From Moniliophthora roreri (taxonomy: Eukaryota > Basidiomycota > Agaricomycetes > Agaricales > Marasmiaceae), in contig LATX02000207.1 in assembly GCA_001466705.2 (NCBI GenBank), positions 310,001 through 374,000 of the forward strand: 64,000 bases of DNA, read 5' to 3'. Both the position numbers and the translations under genes were made by a program. The notes beneath the pieces were generated by a model. That model had not been told where the DNA came from. It searched no databases and saw only the letters and a list, made by a program, of their open reading frames with translations. Positions 24,568-36,625 of this stretch are shown piece by piece; position 1 is the stretch's first letter, and each line of letters opens with the position of its first letter.

Positions 24568-25026
24568 GCTCCGGCCACCTGAAGGACATATTTGTGCCCG
24601 TAATATATCGATATGGACGTTCGTATTCATGGACACTTGGTCAATACACGAGTTGTGTTCTATGTCCGTAGGGAACTTAGAATGCTCCGGTTATATGGAG
24701 CCTCCTCAACTCATTAGTACACGGCGGTCAGTGACCTTGAGTCTAAAGCCATACGTATAACCATACAAATTCATCTCTAGCAAACGACCATTATGATAAA
24801 AGTATACAGAACACACAACTGGTGAGGGTACTAGACATTCCGAGTCGGGCACGAATCGCTCTTGTATCTTCGGCAAGTGTCTACGTCTGAAACCCTGACT
24901 CTGTTCAACGCATAAAGCTATGTTCAAAATGAACCTTGTCTGACACGAACTTCTGACTCGTGTCTAGGGATACATTATACATTGGCTCTACGCTCCAAAT
25001 GCTTTTTCTTAACAGCTTCAGGCAGA
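24568..25026. other. Intergenic, no gene seen
   Basis: FAS1 downstream sequence. No splice-supported frame or repeat was recognised. Confidence 0.5.
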
Positions 25027-25337
25027 ATGTCCAAGAAACAGATTAATGAGAGGACTGAGCAAGATATACCTCCGACCAAGGTTTGTAGTCTCCCGCATTC
25101 CCTACGCTTCACCTTTTGAATGCGATGCTCAACGAGTTCACAAAGGCAACGGACTATTATACATCAGATGAAGCAGACAGAGGAAGTAATTCTCAGGGAG
25201 GCGTATCGGCTGTGGATTAGGAAGGAGGAGACAGACACGAGCGAGGCCACGGTATTTTTCCTTCAGCTATAGCCTTCCATTATTCTCGTTAAAATCTTGT
25301 CCAGAAGACCTCCCGAAGCGATCCCTACATCCTCTGA
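25027..25337 (+). CDS. Possible 56-residue protein, three exons
   Basis: ATG at 25027 (MSKKQINERTEQDIPPTK); 87-nt intron 25081-25167 ending CATCAG; exon 25168-25251 (MKQTEEVILREAYRLWIRK and on); 53-nt intron 25252-25304 ending GTCCAG; last exon to TGA at 25337. The exons sum to 57 codons. The charged, helix-like content favours a real small protein, but the 5' splice sites (GTTTGT, GTATTT) are weak and a longer open frame overlaps the last exon (25305-25533), so the 3' end may differ. No family recognised. Confidence 0.3.
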
Positions 25338-26459
25338 TATGCACATTATCGAGGTGACTTACCCGAAAGAATGGATATTGGGTCCCAGTGCCAGGAATAT
25401 GGCGCTCTCCTCCCTGCTCGATTTTGGTCTAGAAGATACTCGCGACCTTCAGCTTCTTGGGCCGAAACAAGGTTCATCACTTGATGGTCTCTCGTTGAGC
25501 CAGCGCGTCGCCGCAGACAAATGCCCCCCTTAAAGGCATACACCACTCGTCAATCCGCTTTTTCCGAAGGACCACAAAATTCTCTGTATGCCGCTTTACC
25601 CAATGTTTAGCTTTCCGTGGGAGAGGTAAGGTCTTGAAAAAGCAAAAGGGTGCAGGGCGTGCGAGGCACGGGAGTATTGATGTGGTTAAGCAAGGGACAT
25701 GTTCACATTGCGAGTGCATCATGATTGGTATCAGTTGGAACAGGCAGTAGAACAAGCTTGCTTCCAGACCAACCGAGTACAATGGGCCGAATCGACACCG
25801 AGATAGAGTTTGCGGAATGGTGTCAGAAATATGGTATCGATCAGAACGTTCGTAGATGTTTGGATGTCATTTGACAGTGCTGTCAGAGCTCGGGCTTGGC
25901 CTGAAAGCCATGGTTTGGACTCAGCCTGAGAAGGCTCGGGCTCAACCAAATTGCACGCCAGGGCTTCTGCCTTGTATGGCAATTTTAGGGTGGTAGCGGG
26001 TGTTGATTTTTCCGTCGTTCCAAAGAGGATGATATTTCACGTTCACTGTGGCTATTGGAGGCGTCTATTGGATGCGTCAAAGAATGGCACAAGAGATTGA
26101 GAGGCGAAGATACGTTGCACTAGGGTATTAACATTCAATATTGAGCAGTCGGGTGAGTGAACGTGCAAGGTTCTCAACAGTGACAAGTATTGAGTTTTGT
26201 AACATAGATCTGTGGCCAATAGATGATCAGTAGAATTCTTGGATATGTTTTTTTTTTTCATCACGCACCCGAAGAACGCCCAATATTATGCTGCTTGTGG
26301 AACCTCATGTTCACCCAACCTGACCGGTCTGACCGCTTCCTCTGCCTTCCATGAGACCTTGATAATTCCCCGGAATTCTTCATAAGGACCTTGCGAATGG
26401 GTGAGAGTACCCTAAAAATTGAGCCGCAATGCACTTATTGTGTAGACACCACCTGTCCT
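25338..26459. other. Intergenic, no gene recognised
   Basis: Short overlapping frames only, none with splice support or a recognisable domain. Confidence 0.5.
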
Positions 26460-27197
26460 CATCAGCAAAATGGACACCTAAATATAATAAATTATAATGT
26501 ATTTTGCTGATTTTAGTCCATTATAATAAATTAAAATCAAGCAATGCTATTACAATACATTAAAATGCATTAAAATGAGACTGGTGTTATTATAATCCAT
26601 TAAAATACAATAAAATGGGATGGTATTATTATAGTACATTAAAATGCAATAAAATGAGACAGAGTTATTATAATGTAGTAAAATAGATTGTAACAGAGGC
26701 AATCAAAACAGTGCATTTTTATGCCTTCCAGAGGACAGGGAGAGGACTCTATAAAGTGAAGGGAAGCTTTTGGTTGGGGATTTGATCAATAGAAACAGTA
26801 AGGAAGATAGGTCTTTTGAGTAAGGGGATATATTGCACTATGTGTGCTGATAAGCGTATGGCAGTGTGGTACAGTGGTCTTGAGTGCCCGGCGGCTGCCA
26901 AGGTTGCTGATTAATCAACCTTGACGTCAAGGGTTCGACTCATGGGGGTTGCAACAAATAAAGATTATTTCTTTTTGTCCCCGACCCCCAGGTGGGGCCG
27001 ATGCATTATAATGGCTGAAATACACCATAATAGCCAGAATACATTATAACCATTTTGCTTCATTTTAATCCATTAAAATAAAGGAACAACAATTATATTA
27101 CATTAAAATACACCATAATGATTATAATGTATTTTGGCCATTATAATGTATTTCACTCATTTTATTCCAATATATTTAGGTGTCCATTTCACTGATG
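26460..27197 (+). mobile_element. tRNA-cored terminal-inverted-repeat element, family 1, copy A
   Basis: 738 bp. Ends read CATCAGCAAAATGGACACCT (left) and, reverse-complemented, CATCAGTGAAATGGACACCT (right). The left arm (26520-26700) is an AT-rich tandem array of ~40-bp units built from TTATTATAATCCATTAAAA-type words; the right arm holds related words. The centre has a perfect A box TGGTACAGTGG at 26867-26877 and a B box GGTTCGACTC at 26932-26941, 54 nt apart, i.e. a tRNA-derived Pol III promoter. A near-identical copy lies inverted at 57200-57961. Confidence 0.8.
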
Positions 27198-27497
27198 ACA
27201 AGGGTTGTTTTTTGCGCGTGGTTTTCGAACATTGGAATTCCGTGGGGCGAAAGCTAATGCTCCATCGTTCGTTCTCCATCCAATGTAGAAAGTGGTTTTT
27301 GATAGAGCGGGTATCCAAGGCCTCTTCCGTCAATCATTGAATGGTTTCAGTTCAAACAATTGCATCGTCTGATAGCAGTCCAAGCGGGGACCAGTTCAAA
27401 CCATTTCTTCTCTTCTCCATTACACCTTCACCTGTATTGTGTTCACTGCCACCTATCCATAGGTTTAAACCTGTGTCCCTCTACGTTGGCAAAATGC

Positions 27498-27735
27498 AAA
27501 AGATTTGAACCTTCTTCTGCACTTCATCTCGCTGGCGTTCGAACCCGATTCCCCGGTTTGAACCTTTTGGAACTTTTGAAACCTTACCCCCTATTCTTTT
27601 TGTCTTCTTTGCTAATCCAAAAGATTTAAACCTTTTTCTGCACTCCATCTCACTGCCGTTCGAACGTGATTCCCCAGTTTGAACCTTTTGGAACTTTTGA
27701 AACCTTACCCCCTATCGTTCCGCCGCACAGCTGGT
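27498..27735. repeat. Two-copy tandem repeat, ~120-bp unit
   Basis: The units starting AAAAGATTTGAACC and AAAAGATTTAAACC are ~120 bp apart. Both continue through CTGCACT, GTTCGAAC, GATTCCCC, TTTGAACCTTTTGGAAC and CTTACCCCCTAT. Confidence 0.75.
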
Positions 27736-28689
27736 ACATCGAAATGCTCATACCAACTTATCGGAACCCATTCATACGAAGCGTCCGAAAGGTCGGTGCA
27801 CTGGATTCGGATATCCGGTCTCTTCATGATGCTGTGCTGTCCCAAAAGAACCCTGAAATCTGACAGACGCTCGCAGGAGGTCACGCCCTGTATTCGGAGA
27901 ATAGTCCTTGTGCCATGCTGTAGAATGAAAAGTTAGGATCGATCGATCTCGGCGAAGATATAATGCCACTTCACCTGCTTATATAAAATACTAGCATCAA
28001 CACTCGAAAGATGTTGCGACAAGGATGGGGATGCACAGTCTTTGCAAGTACAGGAGTATTGCAGTGCACATCGTCCAAAGTCTCGCTGTGAACTATATCA
28101 ATGACCCATGGGATCCTACCATTTGCGTGATACTTACCTCATTCCAAGTCCTCATGGTCAAAGCGTCTGAAGCTTTGACCCCAGGATATCCAGCCTAATT
28201 ATCCAAGCTATTTACACAGTGCCACTCTCAATTGTGTGCACATGAGTGGCATTTGACTGGATGAGAGTATACACAATTAGATTTTTGTCCTATTGTACGG
28301 CCTTGTTTCCCGGACGAATAGTTGATTAGGATCGTGACGAGCTTGTTTGGGATTCTGCCCAAAGTGTCCACCCTCACATTGCCATGACTCCCGGTATCTT
28401 AGGTGGCTGTTCGTCAACAATCAACTACCGCTTCGACAAAGGGACTGTCTTATTTTCGAGGAATAGTCATATGAAGAGTGTGCAAATTTGTGTCGTAACA
28501 ATCGGTGTGTGTTTGTTTCTTTTCTCTACCGCTCAAAAATGAAAGGCCATAGGGCCTTCCTACCTGTTTGAAACCCCGTAATAGCCCAGCCGGAATGATC
28601 TTTACAGTCCATGAACCCCAGTGGGATTTTAGTCGATGGTATCCGACAGCATCCAATGGAAACTGACGAACTCTAATCACATCATATAA

Positions 28690-28766
28690 CATCGGATGGC
28701 ATAGGATAACATCTTTAAGTCAGAATTTTTTCGATGCTATCCGATGCTATCCTATGCCATTCGATG
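28690..28766. repeat. Imperfect hairpin
   Basis: CATCGGATGGCATAGGATA (28690 on) pairs with TATCCTATGCCATTCGATG (to 28766) with one mismatch. The loop contains a further GATGCTATCC repeat. Confidence 0.6.
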
Positions 28767-28996
28767 TATCCTGCGTAGGTGTTTGTAGGTGTCATTATTC
28801 ATTGGGTTTCATCGGATAGCATTAGAAAACGTTATAATTTCATTGAGTACCTCTACAATACATTACATTTGAGACACCATAGCAATCAACAAGTCTGAGG
28901 GGAAATCCCAATGTCATATGCCTCCAAACCCCCTGCCCTGACTACACAAACCCTTTGCCCAACACCTCATGCAACCCTCCGCCCAACGCCCAACAG

Positions 28997-29177
28997 CATC
29001 AGCGAAATGGACACCTAAATATATTGGAATAAAATGAGTGAAATACGTTATAATGGCCAAAATACATTATAATCATTACGGCGTATTTTAATGTAATATA
29101 ATTGTTGTTCCTTTATTTTAATGGATTAAAATGAACCAAAATGGTTATAATGTATTCTGGCTATTATAATGTATTTC
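28997..29177 (+). repeat. Left-end fragment of tRNA-cored family 1 terminus
   Basis: Starts CATCAGCGAAATGGACACCT and matches the left arm of copy B (57200 on) for 181 bp up to AATGTATTTC, then leaves it abruptly. The CpG in CAGCGAA is intact, unlike copies A and B. Confidence 0.85.
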
Positions 29178-29547
29178 GCCGTCAAGGATCCCAGTGACCC
29201 TGTCACCAGACCCGGCCACATCACATTCAGACATATATAGAAACCAGTTAACACATTGAATAATCTTGATCATACTACAAACATGATTGTACATCCATCC
29301 TATACGTATCCCGCATTATTACCAGTCCGGTATCCCTCTACAAGTAGCAATACAGCAAACTCTAAACACGAATACGTAGCATAAGAGTCCAAACACAAGT
29401 ACGCAGCATAAGGGTCCAAATACAAGTAGTATTATAGCAGAAGTCCAAAAACGAATAAGCCGAACGAAAAAGTCCATGACAATCCTATAAGCCGGGGATT
29501 AATCAGCTTGAATATCAAACGAAGTAAAGTCAGAAAACTCGCTTTAG

Positions 29548-31823
29548 TTATTCTTCGTCATCTGGAGAATTGTAGACTTCCCACTGTGGCGTTGGTAAGT
29601 ATCCACCCTTGTCGTTGTCTTCTCCACCCTCCTCATCATCGTCTCCACCCTCCTCGTTGTCTTCTCCACCCTTGTCGTTGTCTTCTCCACCCTCGTCGTT
29701 GTCTTCTCCACCCTTGTCGTCGTCTTCTCCACCCTCCTCGTCGTCTTCTCCACCCTCGTCGTCGTCTTCTCCACCCTCGTCGTCGTCGCCTCCACCCAAC
29801 TCATCGTCTCCACCCTCAAAGTTTGGATTATCAGAAAAAGAAGGCGAGAGCCTACTCGTAGCACGACGCCTCGGGGGAACGTTCGAACCATTGCTGGCTC
29901 TTGGTCTCTCCTTGGGATTGTTGGCAGCATCATTTGACGTGGCCGCTTCTGACTCTTTCTGCTTCCTCTTCTCTGCTGCTCGCTCAAGTCTCTTCTGTTT
30001 CATCTTGCTTACACCGCTTTCTTCGCGTGGATCCTCACGAGTTTTCGCTGCTTGTCCAAGACCAGCCTCCGATCCGTATACCCTTCTAAAATGAAGTGTT
30101 AGCGACCCACTATGAGAAGACTTGCTTGTTGAAATTGCCAATGACGACGGTCCGCCAATCCCCTTCATCTTTCAAATCATTGATATCCTCGTCTTCTTCA
30201 ATCTTGAAGCCGTCGATAACGTTATAATAGAAACTTCTCAAGTCGAAGTTGCCGTCTACTTGAATCCACTCTACTTCCTTGCACAAGGTGAGGTAAACCT
30301 AGACACAAATGAATAAGGGCTAATGTAGTAGATCACCACGTACTAGTACTTCGCAATATGCGATAACCTGGGGGTTTGTTTTCAGCTCAAGGATGCGAGC
30401 GACGCACCAGCCTCGTGGGGCGGGGGGTTCGACCATCACTGACTTTTTTCCTGTGAAAAGGCACCTTGCCGTCTAAGACTGGACTTTAGTGTCCACCATG
30501 ATGAGAATGAGTTTCGACTTAACTCTATAAACAAGATGGCCTTCATGAATGCCTGTTTCATAGTCGTCATCGGCAGCCATCGCATCTTTGCGCATCTCCA
30601 AGTTGTATAAAAAATTTGGCAGCTCATCGCTGCGAAGTTCGATGGTACGGTCTCGCATATCAGTCACCACCCTTGGTCAAGTTTCAGCATATGTAACAAT
30701 CAAATAGAGGTATTACTTGCTTTTCAGAGTCATTGGCGGTCGACAAAAAAGCCATTGAGAAGTATTCAACAGGCGCAAATAATTTGCAAATGTCTACGCT
30801 TGAGAGTCCTCGTACACTCTTGTCACTTGGCGGAAGTGGATTCGATAACAAGTCCACATAAGGGTTCGGCATTAACCAAGATGGAATCTCGTACGCCAGC
30901 CGGTTGATATCGCTAGAACGCACTGCTGACACCTCGGAATCCATCTACTTTATCATCAGATTCGCTTTGCATCCATATAGGGAAATACACAGCTCACCTC
31001 TCTAAGGATTACATCGTACTCATGATAAGACCTTAGACGCTCGGCAAATTTGAAGAACGTGTCGATGACTGGGCAATACGCAATTAAACTCTTGTAGTTT
31101 GCAAGCATTCGATCTTCTTCCGGTTTGCTTCTGAAGGGCAATTAGACAATCTGAACGAGTCAAAAAAATGAACGTACAATTGCGTTGTTCCAATGTCCAA
31201 ACCGTCGACGTCCGGCAAATGTTTCCTAAACCTTTTGCTTTTGACCATTACCCAGGAGACGAGATAAGTGATTGACATGAACATGTCGATCGCTCGAACG
31301 TAATACTTTGACGCTCGCATGAGACCTGGGGCACCGGTAGACAGACTTTTAAGCTCTTCGCTGAAAATGAATTAGACACTGATCGATAAATAAGATATGA
31401 GAAAACGCACTCTTCAATACCCTTTTGAATTCCTCTACTGATAACGGCTTCGAGGGCACTGGTAACCAGTGAAATGCGCTTCCCTGTTCCCTTACTCTGG
31501 GGCACTTCTTCCTCTTCCTCATCGTCTTCGTCCTCATCGTCATCGTCTTCTTCATCCTGACACGCTTCAGGTTCACGTGGGGCTCGAACTGGGGTTTTGG
31601 GTGGGAGTTTACTGCCCTTGTCTACTCGTTGCCTCTTTGGAGGTCGCCTCTCGTCATCACGAGATGTTGGACGCGTCCCAGTTCCATTTGTCGCGTTCAC
31701 GTTTGACTTGTTGATTTGACGCGTAGGGGCAGTCGTGCCGATCCTTGAATGCTGAGAAGATTTGAGTGTCGTAGAATTAGAGTTAGGAGCTTGGGCCCTC
31801 CTATATACTGAGTTGGGACCCAT
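29548..31823 (-). CDS. DUF6698-type protein with acidic tail, intact
   Basis: 646 residues from eight exons (31823-31411, 31360-31178, 31130-30998, 30944-30721, 30671-30524, 30472-30344, 30298-30126, 30085-29548) that sum to exactly 647 codons. It begins MGPNSVYRRAQ, with a basic nuclear-signal-like stretch RRPPKRQRVDKGSK and an acidic run before the domain. The body shows the basidiomycete DUF6698 pattern: RSSDINRLAYEIPSWLMPNP, SVRGLSSVDICKLFAP, ELPNFLYN, LFTGKKS and DGNFDLRSFYYNVIDGF. The tail is nine or so GGEDDDE-type heptads. Two introns use GC donors (AA|GCAAGT) at 30720 and 30125. Function unknown; this multi-copy family often keeps company with transposons. It lies 440 bp downstream of an Spt5-like gene, same strand. 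Confidence 0.8.
29606..29817 (-). repeat. 21-bp coding minisatellite
   Basis: About ten 21-bp units of the form TCGTCGTCTTCTCCACCCTC (plus strand), coding on the minus strand for acidic heptads GGEDDDE/K. All spacings are in frame. Confidence 0.85.
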
Positions 31824-32266
31824 TGGGAAGATGATGGTGGTAAGGAAGAAAGAAAGAAGCGTAACGTGTGACACCGGGATGGCTTCTTGGGGCCCCACAA
31901 GTTGCGACAGCTGCAACACGTGCAATCAACAATCGATGGGCTACCGAATAACACGTCCAAGTCGCGAAACGTGTGATAGCGTGTAAAGAGGTCTGGACCT
32001 GCCAAAAAAAAAATATTAAGCGCCTTGAGCGATAAGAGATCTGGATAAGGAAATTGGATCCCATCTAAATCCACCAAAAAGGTTCGACTCACCAGAAAGG
32101 AAATATTAGATGACTTGAGCGCTAAAGACTTCCGGTCCCAGAGGCCAGACACCCACAAGGGGTGGTTACCAGGCAATGTGGGTATGTATTGTCCATGGGT
32201 ATCAAGAAATACAATGTGTGCTATTGCTACATCTCAAGAAAGTCCCAAGAAATTGATAAAAGTACA

Positions 32267-33746
32267 TTAACGGCGGCGATTGTTACTATTAGAGCGATCT
32301 TTATAGTACTGTCCTAATGCATCTCTAATCTCTGTACCGACATACAGAACACAAGCATCCGTAGGCAAGAACTTGCATTTGACATTAAAGTCTATGGTAC
32401 GTCCCTTAATGTCGGCCTCAAACCCATGCAGATATCTGACCCCGTCATAGTTTGCACTTGACGACCGGTAGACGACCCGGTTTGCGAATTCACCTCTAAA
32501 GATGAAAATGGGATCCACTGTGTTTGAGACAGGGTACACCGGTGACACCTCAACGTTATCCGGTAGCGGGTGCTGCTTCTTGTAATGCTCGATAACAGCA
32601 GTCTTATCCCTGTCGCAGATAACGAGACGAATGTTCTCGGGCTTGTTGTTGAAGCGTTTGCCCAAAATTTCACCTTTGATTTTGGCTTTGAACCATAAAT
32701 CATGGGTGTTCTCTGCCTCGTATAGCCAGCGTTGACTCGGGTGGAGACTTCGAGTCTGCCATGTAGGTGTTGAAGGCATCGGATGATGACGATTAGAATC
32801 ATCAGCCGATACCGTCCACGCCGGATCCGGAGTTGAAGAGCGAGATCGAGCAGACGAAGGACGATGTGAGCGAAGTGGGGGTGTCGTACTGCGAACGGAT
32901 GGAGGAAGTTTGGCCACCTTTACATGGAAGGTCATGGAGTGGATGTAATTGCGCTTAGGATGGAATGCGGGATTCAACGGTCGTTCAACCAGGTGGAGAG
33001 GTAGTTCCCAGCTGTAGTAGCGAGTCAGTATCAGATAAAGAATGAGAAGGCAGAGACTTACTGCTCGTCAACGAGGTCTTCATAGTCATACATTTGGCAC
33101 TGACACTGCCTGCCTATAACCTCAGACTCGACGGTGATCTGCAATCCACTCTTAGTCTTCTGGCGTATGTGGACATCGTACACCCGAGCAACATCCCTCT
33201 TGTTATGACGTCCTTTGGTGTATATAAGGACATGTCTATCCTTCCAAGGAATAGTGCCTGTTTGAGCCTTTTTGATCTTGGCCGAAGCTTCTATGTGGTC
33301 CATGATGAACACCTGCTGTGGGAGTCGCTGTAGGGCAAGCTTTTTGTTCCATTCAGATCGAAACTGCTGCCAATCTAGGCAAGTTGTGATCTCGTGAGGG
33401 CCCTGAACTGCTGCCTCCATCCATGGTGTTTGATGAAAAGTTTTGAGCTCGTGTCTGAATGTGTAACCTTGGCTTTTTTCATGTCGAGGAGTCAACCTGA
33501 AAGAATTTGCGTGACCAGAGAAGTCGTGATTGACGTTGTTGTCAGGATGCTTAATGAGGACATTGTCGGTTTCGAAACAGTTGGGAATGATGACAAAGCC
33601 TTCAATGCCAGAGACGTGGCATACAAAGTCACCTGGTAGCCATGACTTGATGAGCTTCCACCCGAAACAATGTTCACCCACTTGAGTGGTAAGTGAGTCT
33701 AGAGAAGCCGGATCACAATTATTGGGTCCAGGTTCATAACACTGGA
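32267..33746 (-). pseudogene. Spt5-like gene, 3' portion, cut by a gap
   Basis: Last exon 33011-32267 is identical in translation to that of the intact copy at 44681-47728. The part of exon 3 present (33746-33062) differs from it mainly by CpG to TpG/CpA changes. The 5' part is missing at the N at 33747, so it may be whole in the genome; it is listed here as incomplete. Confidence 0.85.
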
Positions 33747-33747
33747 N

Positions 33748-35207
33748 TAACCTGGGGGTTTGTTTTCAGCTCAAGGATGCGAGCGACGCACCAGCCTCGT
33801 GGGGCGGGGGGTTCGACCATCACTGACTTTTTTCCTGTGAAAAGGCACCTTGCCGTCTAAGACTGGACTTTAGTGTCCACCATGATGAGAATGAGTTTCG
33901 ACTTAACTCTATAAACAAGATGGCCTTCATGAATGCCTGTTTCATAGTCGTCATCGGCAGCCATCGCATCTTTGCGCATCTCCAAGTTGTATAAAAAATT
34001 TGGCAGCTCATCGCTGCGAAGTTCGATGGTACGGTCTCGCATATCAGTCACCACCCTTGGTCAAGTTTCAGCATATGTAACAATCAAATAGAGGTATTAC
34101 TTGCTTTTCAGAGTCATTGGCGGTCGACAAAAAAGCCATTGAGAAGTATTCAACAGGCGCAAATAATTTGCAAATGTCTACGCTTGAGAGTCCTCGTACA
34201 CTCTTGTCACTTGGCGGAAGTGGATTCGATAACAAGTCCACATAAGGGTTCGGCATTAACCAAGATGGAATCTCGTACGCCAGCCGGTTGATATCGCTAG
34301 AACGCACTGCTGACACCTCGGAATCCATCTACTTTATCATCAGATTCGCTTTGCATCCATATAGGGAAATACACAGCTCACCTCTCTAAGGATTACATCG
34401 TACTCATGATAAGACCTTAGACGCTCGGCAAATTTGAAGAACGTGTCGATGACTGGGCAATACGCAATTAAACTCTTGTAGTTTGCAAGCATTCGATCTT
34501 CTTCCGGTTTGCTTCTGAAGGGCAATTAGACAATCTGAACGAGTCAAAAAAATGAACGTACAATTGCGTTGTTCCAATGTCCAAACCGTCGACGTCCGGC
34601 AAATGTTTCCTAAACCTTTTGCTTTTGACCATTACCCAGGAGACGAGATAAGTGATTGACATGAACATGTCGATCGCTCGAACGTAATACTTTGACGCTC
34701 GCATGAGACCTGGGGCACCGGTAGACAGACTTTTAAGCTCTTCGCTGAAAATGAATTAGACACTGATCGATAAATAAGATATGAGAAAACGCACTCTTCA
34801 ATACCCTTTTGAATTCCTCTACTGATAACGGCTTCGAGGGCACTGGTAACCAGTGAAATGCGCTTCCCTGTTCCCTTACTCTGGGGCACTTCTTCCTCTT
34901 CCTCATCGTCTTCGTCCTCATCGTCATCGTCTTCTTCATCCTGACACGCTTCAGGTTCACGTGGGGCTCGAACTGGGGTTTTGGGTGGGAGTTTACTGCC
35001 CTTGTCTACTCGTTGCCTCTTTGGAGGTCGCCTCTCGTCATCACGAGATGTTGGACGCGTCCCAGTTCCATTTGTCGCGTTCACGTTTGACTTGTTGATT
35101 TGACGCGTAGGGGCAGTCGTGCCGATCCTTGAATGCTGAGAAGATTTGAGTGTCGTAGAATTAGAGTTAGGAGCTTGGGCCCTCCTATATACTGAGTTGG
35201 GACCCAT
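33748..35207 (-). pseudogene. DUF6698-type gene, second copy, cut by a gap
   Basis: Repeat of 30364-31823 at an offset of 3,384 bp. Exons 1-5 and most of exon 6 are present, then lost at the gap at 33747. Translations are the same as in the first copy. It may be an allelic contig rather than a real tandem copy. Confidence 0.85.
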
Positions 35208-35650
35208 TGGGAAGATGATGGTGGTAAGGAAGAAAGAAAGAAGCGTAACGTGTGACACCGGGATGGCTTCTTGGGGCCCCACAAGTTGCGACAGCTGCAA
35301 CACGTGCAATCAACAATCGATGGGCTACCGAATAACACGTCCAAGTCGCGAAACGTGTGATAGCGTGTAAAGAGGTCTGGACCTGCCAAAAAAAAAATAT
35401 TAAGCGCCTTGAGCGATAAGAGATCTGGATAAGGAAATTGGATCCCATCTAAATCCACCAAAAAGGTTCGACTCACCAGAAAGGAAATATTAGATGACTT
35501 GAGCGCTAAAGACTTCCGGTCCCAGAGGCCAGACACCCACAAGGGGTGGTTACCAGGCAATGTGGGTATGTATTGTCCATGGGTATCAAGAAATACAATG
35601 TGTGCTATTGCTACATCTCAAGAAAGTCCCAAGAAATTGATAAAAGTACA

Positions 35651-36529
35651 TTAACAGCGGCGATTGTTACTATTAGAGCGATCTTTATAGTACTGTCCTA
35701 ATGCATCTCTAATCTCTGTACCGACATACAGAACACAAGCATCCGTAGGCAAGAACTTGCATTTGACATTAAAGTCTATGGTACGTCCCTTAATGTCGGC
35801 CTCAAACCCATGCAGATATCTGACCCCGTCATAGTTTGCACTTGACGACCGGTAGACGACCCGGTTTGTGAATTCACCTCTAAAGATGAAAATGGGATCC
35901 ACTGTGTTTGAGACAGGGTACACCGGTGACACCTCAATGTTATCCGGTAGCGGGTGCTGCTTCTTGTAATGCTCGATAACAGCAGTCTTATCCCTGTCGC
36001 AGATAACGAGACGAATGTTCTCGGGCTTGTTGTTGAAGCGTTTGCCCAAAATTTCACCTTTGATTTTGGCTTTGAACCATAAATCATGGGTGTTCTCTGC
36101 CTCGTATAGCCAGCGTTGACTCGGGTGGAGACTTCGAGTCTGCCATGTAGGTGTTGAAGGCATCGGATGATGACGATTAGAATCATCAGCCGATACCGTC
36201 CACGCCGGATCCGGAGTTGAAGAGCGAGATCGAGCAGACGAAGGACGATGTGAGCGAAGTGGGGGTGTCGTACTGCGAACGGATGGAGGAAGTTTGGCCA
36301 CCTTTACATGGAAGGTCATGGAGTGGATGTAATTGCGCTTAGGATGGAATGCGGGATTCAACGGTCGTTCAACCAGGTGGAGAGGTAGTTCCCAGCTGTA
36401 GTAGCGAGTCAGTATCAGATAAAGAATGAGAAGGCAGAGACTTACTGCTCGTCAACGAGGTCTTCATAGTCATACATTTGGCGTTGACCCTGCCTGCCTA
36501 TAACCTCAGACTCGACGGTGATCTGCAAT
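35651..36529 (-). pseudogene. Spt5-like gene, second 3' portion, cut by a gap
   Basis: Last exon 36395-35651 plus the end of exon 3 up to the gap at 36530. It differs from the first copy at a few C/T sites (for example GTTTGTGAATTC against GTTTGCGAATTC), and its exon 3 stub matches the intact copy at 45.5 kb rather than the 33.1-kb copy. Confidence 0.85.
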
Positions 36530-36530
36530 N

Positions 36531-36584
36531 AGCAATGAGAAGCATAGGTAGTATTACAAGAAGAAAAGAAGAAAGTCTGTAACA
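36531..36584 (-). repeat. 3' LTR fragment of chromovirus 2
   Basis: Ends GAAAGTCTGTAACA, same as 43711-43764 apart from a single base. The rest is missing at the gap. Confidence 0.9.
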
Positions 36585-36625
36585 TTACCCCCTCAACAAG
36601 GGGTAAACTCCGCTTTAACCACAAC

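Larger units (their letters stand above)
27198..28996. other. Intergenic, short repeats only
   Basis: No gene recognised. It holds a two-copy tandem repeat (27498-27735) and a hairpin (28690-28766), listed separately. Confidence 0.5.

Noticed and set aside
26867..26941. Functional tRNA gene
   Set aside because: Only A and B boxes fit; no proper acceptor stem or anticodon arm, and the same core recurs inside repeats.
28997..29177. Two halves of one short element split by insertion of the gene block
   Set aside because: The right-end arm at 54950 has different tandem units from copy B, so the ends of a larger relative fit better than a split short element; not excluded.
29606..29817. CRISPR-like or non-coding satellite
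   Set aside because: Units are 21 bp, contiguous, in frame and at the end of an intact coding exon.
29609..30094. Plus-strand Ser/Pro-rich ORF of 161 codons
   Set aside because: Antisense reading of the acidic heptad minisatellite of the DUF6698-type gene; composition is forced by the repeat.
30473..30670. Frameshift in the DUF6698-type gene between EKQ and VVTDM
   Set aside because: A GC-AG intron with consensus GCAAGT donor restores the exact frame and length, and the same solution works again at 30125.
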